64,000 bases of DNA from Burkholderia lata (GTDB lineage Bacteria > Pseudomonadota > Gammaproteobacteria > Burkholderiales > Burkholderiaceae): positions 3,410,001-3,474,000 of the forward strand of contig NC_007511.1 of NCBI RefSeq assembly GCF_000012945.1, given 5' to 3'. Made by a program: the position numbers and the translations under genes. Under the pieces are notes generated by a model, which was not told the origin of the DNA, searched no databases, and saw only the letters and a program-made list of their open reading frames with translations. Shown in pieces: positions 51,220-60,503 of this stretch (positions within the stretch are counted from its first letter, which is position 1; each line of letters opens with the position of its first letter).

Positions 51220-52899
51220 TCAGCTGTAGCGGCGGGCGATATGCTCGGCCGTCGCAATGGTGGTGATGTTGGTCGCGACCGAAATCGCATCCGGAAAGAT
51301 CGACGCGTCGACGACACGCAGGCCGCTCACGCCATGCACCCGCCCTTCGAGATCGACGACGGCATGCGGATCGTTGATCACGCCCATCGGCGCGGTCGAA
51401 GTCGGATGGTGGTACGTGTCGAGCGTCGAGCGCGCCGACGCCAGGATCCGTTCGTCCGATTCCGCGCCCGGCCCCGGATTCAGTTCCGAATGAATGAGAC
51501 CGGACAGCGGCGCGGTGCGGCCGATGCGGCGCGCCAGCTTGATGCCTTCGAGCAGCCGCGCGCGATCCTGCGCTTCGCCGAGGAAATTCAGGTCGATCAC
51601 GGGCGCGTCTCCTGCCTGCCGGCTCGCGAGTTTCAGAGAGCCGACCGACAACGGCCGCGTGAGCGCGACCGCGAGCACGAAGCCGACCTTGGTCGGGCTC
51701 TGGTCGTGCGGGAACAGATGCGTCGCGGTGATGTGCAGGTCGAGATCGCCGTGCTGCGCCGTCGAACTGTTCGTCCACAGGAACGCACCGATCGACGGCG
51801 ACTGATCGCCGATCCGGTCGGGGCGTGCCGCATACGCGTTGTAGTAGAACGGGTGATCTTTCAGGCGCTGGCCCACCGGCAACGCGGCCACCTCGGGAAT
51901 CGACAGCGCACGCAGGTCGGCACCCGGCCCGATGCCCGAACGCAGCAGAATGGCCGCGCTACCGTACGCGCCCGCGCTGAGGACCACCTCGTTCGCGTGA
52001 ATTTCCTCACCGTTGTCGAGCCGCACGCCGATGGCCCGCCCTTGCGCAAACAGCACGCGATCGACCAGCGCGCCGCCGCGAATCGTCAGGTTCGACCGCG
52101 CCCGGACCTCATTGGTCAGGTAGGCCATGCCCGTGTTGACGCGCACGCCGTTGACGATATTCATCGGATACGGGCCGACGCCGTTGGCGTCCGCGCCGTC
52201 GAAATCCTCGATCGCGCGATAACCGTTCGCGATCGTCGCATCGACGAACGCGCGCTGCATCGGCGTGATGTCCTCGCGCGTCAGTTGACGCACCGGCAGC
52301 GGCCCCGCCTGGCCGTGCGACACGCTGTCGTTGTCGCGATGCTCGAGCCGCCGGAACGACGGCAGCATCTCCTCGTACGACCAGCCTGGGAGATTCCAGT
52401 TTTTCAGATCCTGCGGCCGCGCGCGAATGGCAACGGCCCCGTTGATCGCCGAACTGCCGCCCAGCACCTTGCCGCGCAGTGCGTTGATCGGGTGATCGAT
52501 GTAGCCGGCCTGCGTGCGATAGCCCCATTCATGCCGCGCATCGCCGCCGACGATATCGCTGCTCGCGATCACGTGCGGGTAGTCCCACGCGGCATAGTTG
52601 TGCCCGGCCTCGAGCAACAGGACGTGGCGGCTGGCCTTCTCGCTCAGGCGGGCCGCCATCACGGCACCGGCGGAACCGCCGCCGACGACCAGCACATCGA
52701 CGGTTCGCGGGCCGCTTCCGGTCGGGGTTCGGGGCGATGTGTCCGCGGCGCCCGAACTGGACGCGTTCGACGAACTCGACGAACTGGCCGCGATCGCGTC
52801 GGCGCCGAGCAGGGAACCGACAGCGAGCGTCGCCGAATGGGCGAGGGTTTGCGCGAGCATGACGCGGCGCGCGGGATGATGCAGCGTGGTGTTCTTCAT
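51220..52899 (-). CDS. GMC-family oxidoreductase, probably exported
   Basis: A 559-residue FAD enzyme. The FAD motif is DVLVVGGGSAGAVMAARLSE (about 67-86), with GKVLGGSSAINGAVAIR, GAYGSAAILLRSGIG and the C-terminal TYHHPTSTAPMG active-site His. An N-terminal stretch ARRVMLAQTLAHSATLAVG looks like a Tat-type or Sec signal, followed by a Ser-rich linker of about 15 residues, so it is probably periplasmic. GMC enzymes oxidise alcohols, including aryl alcohols. Start 52899 is chosen; an in-frame ATG at 52917 has no ribosome site. First gene of the operon with aldehyde dehydrogenase and decarboxylase. Confidence 0.9.
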   Translation of the reverse strand: MKNTTLHHPARRVMLAQTLAHSATLAVGSLLGADAIAASSSSSSNASSSGAADTSPRTPTGSGPRTVDVLVVGGGSAGAVMAARLSEKASRHVLLLEAGHNYAAWDYPHVIASSDIVGGDARHEWGYRTQAGYIDHPINALRGKVLGGSSAINGAVAIRARPQDLKNWNLPGWSYEEMLPSFRRLEHRDNDSVSHGQAGPLPVRQLTREDITPMQRAFVDATIANGYRAIEDFDGADANGVGPYPMNIVNGVRVNTGMAYLTNEVRARSNLTIRGGALVDRVLFAQGRAIGVRLDNGEEIHANEVVLSAGAYGSAAILLRSGIGPGADLRALSIPEVAALPVGQRLKDHPFYYNAYAARPDRIGDQSPSIGAFLWTNSSTAQHGDLDLHITATHLFPHDQSPTKVGFVLAVALTRPLSVGSLKLASRQAGDAPVIDLNFLGEAQDRARLLEGIKLARRIGRTAPLSGLIHSELNPGPGAESDERILASARSTLDTYHHPTSTAPMGVINDPHAVVDLEGRVHGVSGLRVVDASIFPDAISVATNITTIATAEHIARRYS

Positions 52900-53052
52900 G
52901 GCAGACGCTTTCTCCATTGAATGCGTGTGCCACAGTACGGTCGGGCTCCGCGACCGGATAGCTAGCGGAAGCCGAACCCGCGGTTCGCTTTTTCCGAACG
53001 CTCGCGTCTGCCCGTCATGCGCGCCGCCCCCGCCGGCGACGCGACGGCCTGT

Positions 53053-53997
53053 TCAGGCAGGCGAAGGATGCGGAAGCAGGCCGCGTTCGATCAGCGGCAT
53101 GTCCCAGCGGGCCGGATGGCCGATCTCCTCCTCCAGGAACCGGACCAGCGCCTGGATCTTGGGCGACGTGCGAACCGTCTTGCGATAGACGACATTGACC
53201 TGCCCACCGGACGGCGCATATTCCGGCAGTACCGACACGAGCTCGCCGGACACCAGCGCTTCGGACGCCAGGAAGGTCGGCAGGATCGCGAGCCCCAGCC
53301 CGGCGATCGCCCCGGCAAGCAGCTGGAAACCCGAATCGGTCCGCATCCGCACCCTGACGCGAAACGACTGCTTTTCGTATTCGAGCGGCAGGCTCCACAT
53401 CCCATGCGGTTCGCGATTCAGATAGAGCAAGCCGTCGTGTTGCGGCAGGTCGTCGGGATGCACCGGCATGCCGCGCCGCTCGAGATAGCCCGGGCTCGCA
53501 CAGATCAGGTGCCGGTTGACGGTGACGGGGCGGGCGACCAGGCTGGAATCGGCGAGCGGGCCGAGCCGGATCGCCGCATCGAAATGTCCGTCCTGGAGAT
53601 TCGACAGCCGGTCGTCCGCTTCGACGTCGAGGCACAGCGCCGGATACATGTCCGCGAAACGCGAGAGCAGCGGCGCGAGATAGCGCGCGACGAAGGTGAC
53701 CGGCACGGACAGCTTCAGGTTGCCGCTCAGGCTCGAGCCGGCTTCGTTCACTTCGCCCTCGATGCGCTCGAGTTCCTGCAGAAGCTGCCGCGCCTGCTCG
53801 AAGAACCGCTGCCCCGGGTCGGTCAGTTGCAGCGATCGGCCACGCTTGAGCAGCGCGCAGGCGAGGCGTCGTTCGAGCTTCTGGATACGGGTACTGACGA
53901 TCGACTTGGTGGTGCCGAGGCGGCGGGCGGCTTCGGAGAAGCTCCCTGCCTCGACCACGGCCACGAACGTACTCATGTCGGTAAATTTGTTCATCAT
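53053..53997 (-). CDS. LysR-family regulator, upstream of GMC operon
   Basis: A 314-residue LTTR with HTH MSTFVAVVEAGSFSEAARRLGTTKSIVSTRIQKLERRLA (CRG/DmlR-like group), then LSGNLKLSVPVTFVARYLAPLLSRF. Two ATG codons are adjacent at the start (53997 and 53994); neither has a strong Shine-Dalgarno. The same strand carries the GMC/ALDH/decarboxylase operon 153 bases downstream, so this is the probable regulator, though the usual divergent layout is missing. The divergent neighbour is the ABC polyol operon. Confidence 0.9.
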   Translation of the reverse strand: MMNKFTDMSTFVAVVEAGSFSEAARRLGTTKSIVSTRIQKLERRLACALLKRGRSLQLTDPGQRFFEQARQLLQELERIEGEVNEAGSSLSGNLKLSVPVTFVARYLAPLLSRFADMYPALCLDVEADDRLSNLQDGHFDAAIRLGPLADSSLVARPVTVNRHLICASPGYLERRGMPVHPDDLPQHDGLLYLNREPHGMWSLPLEYEKQSFRVRVRMRTDSGFQLLAGAIAGLGLAILPTFLASEALVSGELVSVLPEYAPSGGQVNVVYRKTVRTSPKIQALVRFLEEEIGHPARWDMPLIERGLLPHPSPA

Positions 53998-54241
53998 CCG
54001 TTTCGACTGGGCGCAGGCGCAATGCCGGCGATGGTGCCACGCGCGGGCCGAACCTGCTCGGTCGCGCCGCCGCCGGCCCGCCGCTCGCCCCACCACCACA
54101 TTTTGTGCATCGCACGACCCGACCTGAGCAAAAAGTATCGGTCAGCGAATTCTTTTGATGTGGTGATCGCATCGCCCCCGTCACACCATTGTTCCTGCCG
54201 TCATCGACGGCATTCGAACAAGCAGAATCAAGGAGACACGG

Positions 54242-55516
54242 GTGAACAAGATGCGAATCGTCGCAGCCGGCGTGCTGCTCGGCGCCTGTCTGCCGGGCGT
54301 CGCGGCCGCGCAGGTCTGCAAGGTGCCGACCCTTCGGGTGCTCGCGCAGAAGAGTCTCGGCCTGACGGTGATGGAGAAATCGCTGGCCGACTACGAGAAG
54401 AAGAGCGGCACCAAGGTCGAGATCAGCTACTTCGGTGAAAACGACCGCCGCGCGAAATCGCGGCTCGACGCGTCGACCGGCGCAGGCTCTTACCAGATCT
54501 ACTACGTCGACGAGGCGAACGTCGCCGAATTCGCGTCGGCCAACTGGATCGTGCCGCTCCTCAAGTACTACCCGAAGGAATACGACTACGACGACTTCCT
54601 GCCCGGCCGCCGCGCGGTCGCGAGCTACAACGGCGTCGCTTACTTCGCACCGCTGATCGGCGGCGGCGACTTCCTGTTCTACCGCCGCGACCTGCTCGAC
54701 GCCGCGCACATCCCGGTGCCGAAGACGCTCGACCAGCTCGTCGCCGCGATCAAGAAGCTCAACGCGCCGCCGAAGCTGTACGGCTGGGTCGCGCGCGGCC
54801 AGCGCGGCTCGGGGATGAACGTGTGGCGCTGGTCGCCGTTCATGCTCGGCATGGGCGGCGCGTGGACCGACAAGGGCGGCCAGCCCGCGTTCAACTCGCC
54901 GGCCGCCGTGAAGGCCACGCAGCTCTACAGCGACCTGTTCAAGTACGCGCCGCCGGGCGCCGCGACCTACGACTGGAGCAACGCGCTCGAAGCATTCCGC
55001 TCGGGCAAGGTCGCGTTCATGATCGAATCGACGCCGTTCGCGGACTGGATGGAGGATGCGAGCAAGTCGAGCGTGGCCGGCAAGGTCGGCTACACGCGCC
55101 CGCCCGCGCCGCTGCCGTCGGCCGCGTACGGCCACGGCTTCGCGATCTCGGCAGTCGGCGCGAAGGACGACTGCACGCGAATGGCTGCCGGCCGCTTCAT
55201 CGCGTGGGCGACCAGCAAGGACCAGGAGCAGGCGCGGCTGCGCAACGGCGTGTTCAGCGACTACAACCGCACGAGCACGATCGCGAGCCCGTACTTCAAG
55301 CAGCACGTCGCGCCGCAGATCCAGGCCGGGCTAAACGACACCAACCCGGTCACGCAGGTGACGATCTGGCGCACGCCGCAATGGCCCGACATCGGCGACA
55401 ACCTCGGCATCGCGCTCGAGCAGGTGTTCACCGGCACGCAGACGGATATCCGCGGCACGCTCGACGACGCGGCCCAGTACGCGAAGGACGCGCTCGAACA
55501 TGGCGCTCGCAAATGA
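54242..55516 (+). CDS. ABC transporter substrate-binding protein (polyol/sugar)
   Basis: A 424-residue family-1 solute-binding protein. The signal peptide MNKMRIVAAGVLLGACLPGVAAA is followed by the mature sequence from QVCKVPTLRVLAQKSLG. AAGGAGA ends five bases before the GTG at 54242, so that codon is preferred over ATG at 54251. Later patterns (FRSGKVAFMIESTPFADW, YGHGFAISA) match mannitol/sorbitol-type binding proteins such as MtlE/SmoE. It delivers a polyol or sugar to the permease pair encoded next. First gene of a seven-gene polyol operon. Confidence 0.9.
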   Translation: MNKMRIVAAGVLLGACLPGVAAAQVCKVPTLRVLAQKSLGLTVMEKSLADYEKKSGTKVEISYFGENDRRAKSRLDASTGAGSYQIYYVDEANVAEFASANWIVPLLKYYPKEYDYDDFLPGRRAVASYNGVAYFAPLIGGGDFLFYRRDLLDAAHIPVPKTLDQLVAAIKKLNAPPKLYGWVARGQRGSGMNVWRWSPFMLGMGGAWTDKGGQPAFNSPAAVKATQLYSDLFKYAPPGAATYDWSNALEAFRSGKVAFMIESTPFADWMEDASKSSVAGKVGYTRPPAPLPSAAYGHGFAISAVGAKDDCTRMAAGRFIAWATSKDQEQARLRNGVFSDYNRTSTIASPYFKQHVAPQIQAGLNDTNPVTQVTIWRTPQWPDIGDNLGIALEQVFTGTQTDIRGTLDDAAQYAKDALEHGARK

Positions 55517-56468
55517 CGGTGCCGACGGACGCGCGCTCGGCGTCCGTCCGGCCCCTGCCCCGCCTTCCACGCCGTCCGCCCGGCGCGGCCGCGCGCGCCG
55601 CGACCGCACGAGCCTGCCGTGGGTGTTCCTCGCGCCGACGCTCGCGCTGCTCGCGGTCCTGAGCCTCGTCCCGACGGTCGCCGCGATCAACCTCGCGCTG
55701 CGCAACCGCGTGCTGCGCTACCCGGACAGCGAATACGTCGGCCTGCGCAACTTCATCCGGCTCGCATCCGACCGGCGTTTCCTGAACGCGATCGAGGTGT
55801 CGGTGCTGTGGGAAGTCGTCACGGTGGCCGGTGCGGTGCTCGTCGGGATCGCGCTGGCCGTGTTCCTGTTCGAGCGCGTGCACGGCCGCTGGCGCCGCTT
55901 CGCGTCGCTGGTGCTGATCCTGCCGGTGCTGCTGCCGCGCGTGTCGGCCGCGTTTATCTGGAAGTTCATGTACGCGCCGCTCACCGGCATCCTGAGCTGG
56001 CTGCTCGGCATGCTCGGGATCGAGAACACCGCGTTCCTCGCCGATCCGCATCTCGCGCTGTACGCGGTCGCGCTCGTCGACGTGTGGCAATGGGGGCTGT
56101 TCTTCGCGGTCGTGATCCTGAAGTTGCTGGAGACGCTGCCGCCCGAGCCGCTCGAAGCCGCGCGGCTCGACTACGCGACGACGTGGCAGGTGCATGCGTA
56201 CATCGCGCTGCCGATGCTGAAGGCGCCGCTCGTGAGCCTCGTGTTCATCAAGATGGTCGAATCGCTGCGCTCGTTCGACCTGATCTACGTGATGACCAAG
56301 GGCGGCCCCGGCATCGCGACCGAAACGCTCGACCTGTACGCGTACCAGCAGGGTATCGGCCTCGCCGGCAAGGTGTCCTATGCGTCGAGCATGGCCGTGC
56401 TGATGATGATCGCGACCACGCTCGTCTTCACGCTCATCTGGAAGAGGGTCAACAAATGGGACGACTGA
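55500..56468 (+). CDS. ABC transporter permease 1 (MalF/SmoF-type)
   Basis: A 322-residue integral membrane protein with six helices. Its EAA loop is EAARLDYATTWQVHAYIALPML (about 220-240), the contact point for the ATPase. It starts inside the end of the binding protein gene and ends over the start of the second permease gene, so translation is probably coupled. Residues 1-35 are polar (Ala/Pro/Arg-rich), long for this family. Confidence 0.92.
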   Translation: MALANDGADGRALGVRPAPAPPSTPSARRGRARRDRTSLPWVFLAPTLALLAVLSLVPTVAAINLALRNRVLRYPDSEYVGLRNFIRLASDRRFLNAIEVSVLWEVVTVAGAVLVGIALAVFLFERVHGRWRRFASLVLILPVLLPRVSAAFIWKFMYAPLTGILSWLLGMLGIENTAFLADPHLALYAVALVDVWQWGLFFAVVILKLLETLPPEPLEAARLDYATTWQVHAYIALPMLKAPLVSLVFIKMVESLRSFDLIYVMTKGGPGIATETLDLYAYQQGIGLAGKVSYASSMAVLMMIATTLVFTLIWKRVNKWDD

Positions 56469-57295
56469 TGGCCCGCCGCGGCGCCGCCGCGACCGTTTCG
56501 ACTGCATCGACCATCGTGATCGCCGGCGCGATCCTGCTCGTCGCCGCGTTCCCGCTGTTCTGGGCCGTGCTCAATTCGCTCAAGCACCTGCTCGACATCG
56601 TCACGCCGACGCCGCGCTTCATCTTCACGCCGACGCTCGCGAACTACGAGCAGGTGCTGTCGAGCCCCGAGGTGCTGATCGGGCTCGGCAACAGCATCGC
56701 GATCGTCGGCGCGGCCGTGCTGATCGGCGCGGTGCTCGGCGTGCCGGCCGCGTATGCGATCGCGCGTTACCCGATACGCGGCAAGCGCGACATTCAGTTC
56801 TTCCTGCTGTCGCTGCGCTTCCTTCCGCCGGTCGCGGTCGCGCTACCGCTGATCGCGATCTGGGTCGATCTCGGGCTGTACGACACGAAGCTGTCGATGA
56901 TCGTCACGTACCTGCTCGTCACGCTGTCGACCATCACGTGGCTGTCGATCCCCGTGTTCCGCCGGCTGCCGCGCGAGATTGAGGAAGCCGCCGCGCTCGA
57001 CGGCTACGGCCCGTACGCGGTGTTCTGGCACATCGCGCTGCCGGTGTGCGCGAGCACGCTGCTCGGCGGCATCGTGTTCAGCTTCGTGCTGGTCTGGAAC
57101 GAACTGATGATCGCGCTCGCGCTGACGTCGTCGCGCAGCGCGACGCTGCCGGTGGTCGCATCCGCGTTCACGTCGCTCGGCCAGGAAGTGCCGTGGGGCG
57201 TGATCAACGCGTCGACGGTGCTGCTCGCGCTGCCGCCGCTCGTGTTCGTCGGCATGCTGAGCCGCCTGCTCAATTCGATGGTCAAGGGAAAATAA
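56456..57295 (+). CDS. ABC transporter permease 2 (MalG/SmoG-type)
   Basis: A 279-residue membrane protein with six helices. The EAA loop is [22 protein letters not shown] (about 180-200). AGAGGG seven bases upstream favours ATG at 56456; ATG at 56468, in a TGATG overlap with the first permease, is an alternative start. It forms the heterodimeric channel with permease 1. AAGGAGG for the next gene overlaps its last codon. Confidence 0.92.
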   Translation: MGRLMARRGAAATVSTASTIVIAGAILLVAAFPLFWAVLNSLKHLLDIVTPTPRFIFTPTLANYEQVLSSPEVLIGLGNSIAIVGAAVLIGAVLGVPAAYAIARYPIRGKRDIQFFLLSLRFLPPVAVALPLIAIWVDLGLYDTKLSMIVTYLLVTLSTITWLSIPVFRRLPREIEEAAALDGYGPYAVFWHIALPVCASTLLGGIVFSFVLVWNELMIALALTSSRSATLPVVASAFTSLGQEVPWGVINASTVLLALPPLVFVGMLSRLLNSMVKGK

Positions 57296-57305
57296 GGAGG
57301 ATGTG

Positions 57306-58340
57306 TTGAAAGCGCTCGTACTCGAACGCACGCGCGAGCTCGCGCTGCGCGACATCGACTTGCCGCAAGAAGTCGGCCCCGGCGACGTCCGGATCAAGGT
57401 CCACACCGTCGGCGTGTGCGGCAGCGACGTGCATTACTACGTTCACGGCGGGATCGGCCCGTTCCGCGTCGACGCGCCGATGGTGCTCGGCCACGAGGCG
57501 TCCGGTACCGTCGTCGAGACCGGCGCCGGCGTCACGCACCTGCGGGTCGGCGACCGCGTGTGCATGGAGCCCGGCGTGCCGCGCTTCGATTCGCCCGCGA
57601 CGCTGCGCGGGCTCTACAACCTCGATCCCGATGTGCGCTTCTGGGCGACACCTCCCATACACGGCTGCCTGACGCCGTACGTCGTGCATCCGGCCGCGTT
57701 CACGTACCGGTTGCCCGACACCGTGTCGTTCGCCGAAGGCGCGATCGTCGAGCCGCTGTCGATCGGCCTGCAGGCCGCGAAAAAAGCGGCGATGAAGCCG
57801 GGCGACCTCGCGGTCGTGATCGGCGCCGGCACGATCGGCGCGATGACGGCGCTTGCCGCGCTCGCCGGCGGCGCCGCGCGCGTGATCCTCGCCGACGTCG
57901 TACCCGACAAGCTCGCGCTGTTCGCCGACAACCCGGCCGTCACGACCGTCGACGTGCGCACGCAGCCGCTCGCCGACGTGGTGGCCGAAGCAACGGACGG
58001 CTGGGGCGCGGACGTCGTGTTCGAGGCCAGCGGCAGCGCGAATGCGTATGCGGGCCTCGTCGACCTGATGTGCCCGGGCGGCTGCGCGGTGCTGATCGGG
58101 ATGCCGGTCGCCCCGGTGCCGCTCGACGTGGTCGCGCTGCAGGCGAAGGAAGGCCGCATCGAATCGGTGTTCCGCTACGCGAACATCTTTCCGCGCGCGC
58201 TCGCGCTGATCGCGTCCGGCGCGATCGACGTGAAGCCGTTCATCTCGCGCACGTTCCCGTTTTCCGAAGGCGTGCGCGCATTCGAGGAAGCGGCGAGCGG
58301 CCACCCGCGCGACGTCAAGATTCAGATCGAAATGGATTGA
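57306..58340 (+). CDS. xylitol/sorbitol dehydrogenase-like zinc MDR
   Basis: A 344-residue medium-chain dehydrogenase. Catalytic-zinc residues are in VCGSDVHYY and [19 protein letters not shown] and GAGTIG (NAD-binding) follow. The four cysteines of the structural zinc lobe of sorbitol dehydrogenases are absent ([35 protein letters not shown]), a pattern shared with bacterial xylitol dehydrogenases. It converts a polyol to a ketose with NAD. TTG at 57306 is five bases from AAGGAGG and is preferred; GTG at 57303 is only two bases away. Together with xylulokinase it suggests xylitol or D-arabitol as substrate. Confidence 0.85.
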   Translation: MKALVLERTRELALRDIDLPQEVGPGDVRIKVHTVGVCGSDVHYYVHGGIGPFRVDAPMVLGHEASGTVVETGAGVTHLRVGDRVCMEPGVPRFDSPATLRGLYNLDPDVRFWATPPIHGCLTPYVVHPAAFTYRLPDTVSFAEGAIVEPLSIGLQAAKKAAMKPGDLAVVIGAGTIGAMTALAALAGGAARVILADVVPDKLALFADNPAVTTVDVRTQPLADVVAEATDGWGADVVFEASGSANAYAGLVDLMCPGGCAVLIGMPVAPVPLDVVALQAKEGRIESVFRYANIFPRALALIASGAIDVKPFISRTFPFSEGVRAFEEAASGHPRDVKIQIEMD

Positions 58341-58343
58341 GCC

Positions 58344-59537
58344 ATGGCCCAGATCACCTGCAAGGCTTTGTCGAAGCACTACGACGGCGGCCCCGCCGTG
58401 CTGCACCCGCTCGACCTCGAGATCGCCGACGGCGAATTCATCGTCCTGCTCGGCCCGTCCGGCTGCGGCAAGTCGACGATGCTGCGGATGATCGCGGGCC
58501 TCGAGGCGATCACCGGCGGCGAGCTCGTGATCGGCGATGCGGTCGTCAACGATCTGCCGTCGCGCGAGCGCAATGTCGCGATGGTGTTCCAGAACTACGC
58601 GCTGTATCCGCACATGACGGTGTACGACAACATCGCGTTCGGCCTGCGGCGCCTGAAGGTGCCGGCCGACGAGATCGACCGCCGCGTGCGCGACGTCGCG
58701 CGCATCCTGAGCCTCGACGCACTGCTCGACCGCCGCCCGCGCGCGATGTCGGGCGGCCAGCAACAGCGCGCGGCGATCGCGCGCGCGATGATCAAGACGC
58801 CCGCCGTGTTCCTGTTCGACGAGCCGTTGTCGAACCTCGACGCGAAGCTGCGCACGCAGTTGCGCGGCGACATCAAGCGGCTACACCGGCAACTGAAGAC
58901 GACCACGCTGTACGTCACGCACGACCAGCTGGAAGCGATGACACTGGCCGACCGCGTCGTGCTGATGCGCGGCGGCCACATCGAGCAGATCGGCACGCCG
59001 GCCGAGCTGTACGGGCAGCCGCACACGCTCTTCGCCGCCGGCTTCGTCGGCACCCCGGCGATGAACTTCGCGGACGGCACGATCGAGCGCCTCGGCGCGA
59101 ACGTGCTGCTCGACTGCAACGGCGCGCGCTGGCCGCTCGCGTCGCCGCGCTTCGCCCGGCTGCATGACGGCCAGCAGGTGAAGGCCGCGATCCGCCCGAA
59201 CCACTTGCGGCTCGTCACCGAACCGGATCCGACCCCGGGCACGCTCGCGCTGACCGGCACCGTGGAACTCGTCGAGCTGCTCGGCGCCGAGGCGCTCGTC
59301 ACGCTGGACTGGCGCGGCCAGCCGTGCGCGGCCCTCGTGCCGGCCCCGATGGCCCCCGCACCGGGGGCCGTGGTAGCGTTCCGCTTCGACGAAGAAGCCC
59401 TGCATCTGTTCGACGCCGGCACCGAGCGCAACGTCACGCTGCCGGACGCGAACCCGATCGCGCACGCGGCGCCGCCGGCGGCCGCGACGCGCACCACGCC
59501 GCCCGCCGCGACGGGCTGGTCGATGTCCCGTTCGTAG
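58344..59537 (+). CDS. ABC transporter ATP-binding protein (MalK/UgpC-type)
   Basis: A 397-residue ATPase. Walker A GPSGCGKST (37-45), Q loop FQNYALYPHMT, signature MSGGQQQR (about 135, Met in place of the usual Leu), Walker B VFLFDEPLSNLD and switch His in VTHDQ. A C-terminal MalK-type regulatory domain of about 150 residues follows. It ends with an Ala/Pro/Thr-rich tail (about 370-397) not usual in the family. It powers the permease pair encoded upstream; the dehydrogenase gene sits between. Confidence 0.92.
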   Translation: MAQITCKALSKHYDGGPAVLHPLDLEIADGEFIVLLGPSGCGKSTMLRMIAGLEAITGGELVIGDAVVNDLPSRERNVAMVFQNYALYPHMTVYDNIAFGLRRLKVPADEIDRRVRDVARILSLDALLDRRPRAMSGGQQQRAAIARAMIKTPAVFLFDEPLSNLDAKLRTQLRGDIKRLHRQLKTTTLYVTHDQLEAMTLADRVVLMRGGHIEQIGTPAELYGQPHTLFAAGFVGTPAMNFADGTIERLGANVLLDCNGARWPLASPRFARLHDGQQVKAAIRPNHLRLVTEPDPTPGTLALTGTVELVELLGAEALVTLDWRGQPCAALVPAPMAPAPGAVVAFRFDEEALHLFDAGTERNVTLPDANPIAHAAPPAAATRTTPPAATGWSMSRS

Positions 59538-59567
59538 CACGCCGGCACGCCCCCGACGGAGCACACG

Positions 59568-60503
59568 ATGAACCCGGATCTCGAGATCGTTCCCACCCAC
59601 CGCGACGAATCGTTCCGCGCGTGGATCCACGACTATCCGCATTCGGTCGCGAAGTGGCACTTCCATCCCGAGTACGAGATCCATCTGATCCAGTCGTCGC
59701 ACGGCAAGATGTTCGTCGGCGATCACATCGGCGATTTCGGCCCCGGCAACCTGATCGTCACCGGGCCGAACCTGCCGCACAACTGGGTCAGCGAACTCGC
59801 CGACGGCGAGCGCGTGCCGTCGCGCGACGTCGTGCTGCAGTTCTCGCGCGACGCGATCGAGAAGATGGTCGGCGCGTTCAGCGAACTGCAGCCGGTGATC
59901 GACCTGATCGACGACGCGGCGCGCGGCGTGCAGTTTCCCGACCGCGTCGGCCGCGACGTCGCGCCGCTGATGCTCGAACTCGCGAACGCGCACGGCTGCC
60001 GGCGCGTCGAGATCCTGATGTCGCTGTTCGACCGGTTGTCGTCGTGCCGCGAGCGGCGCGTGCTCGCCGGCCCCGGCTACCGCAGCGATGCGCAGCACTA
60101 CATGTCGTCGACCATCAACCAGGTGCTGTCGTACCTGCAGCAGAACCTGCCCGGCATGCTGCGCGAGACCGACGTGGCCGCGTTCGCCGGGATGAGCGTC
60201 AGCACCTTCACGCGTTTTTTCCGCCGCCATACCGGCTCGTCGTTCGTGCGCTACCTGAACCGGCTGCGCATCAACGAGGCCTGCGAGCTGCTGATGTTTT
60301 CCGACCTGACGGTGACCGACATCTGCTACCGGGTTGGCTTCAACAACCTGTCGAATTTCAACCGTCAGTTTCTCGCGATGAAGCAGGTGCCGCCGTCGAG
60401 GTTCCGCGCGCTGCACCGGCTCAACGAACCGCACGGCCGCGACGACGCGCCGCCCCTTCGGCGTGCGCCGCCACGCGCCCCAGACAGGATGCTTCACACG
60501 TGA
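59568..60503 (+). CDS. AraC-family regulator of the polyol operon
   Basis: A 311-residue regulator: N-terminal cupin-like domain (KWHFHPEYEIHLIQSSHGKMFVGDHIGDF, about 30-60) and C-terminal double HTH (about 200-295: VAAFAGMSVSTFTRFFRRHTGSSFVRYLNRLRINEACELL and DICYRVGFNNLSNFNRQFLAMKQVPPSRFR). MtlR-type activators of polyol operons have this layout. It lies within the operon, and its stop overlaps the xylulokinase start (GTGA). Positive autoregulation of the operon would be expected. Confidence 0.92.
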   Translation: MNPDLEIVPTHRDESFRAWIHDYPHSVAKWHFHPEYEIHLIQSSHGKMFVGDHIGDFGPGNLIVTGPNLPHNWVSELADGERVPSRDVVLQFSRDAIEKMVGAFSELQPVIDLIDDAARGVQFPDRVGRDVAPLMLELANAHGCRRVEILMSLFDRLSSCRERRVLAGPGYRSDAQHYMSSTINQVLSYLQQNLPGMLRETDVAAFAGMSVSTFTRFFRRHTGSSFVRYLNRLRINEACELLMFSDLTVTDICYRVGFNNLSNFNRQFLAMKQVPPSRFRALHRLNEPHGRDDAPPLRRAPPRAPDRMLHT

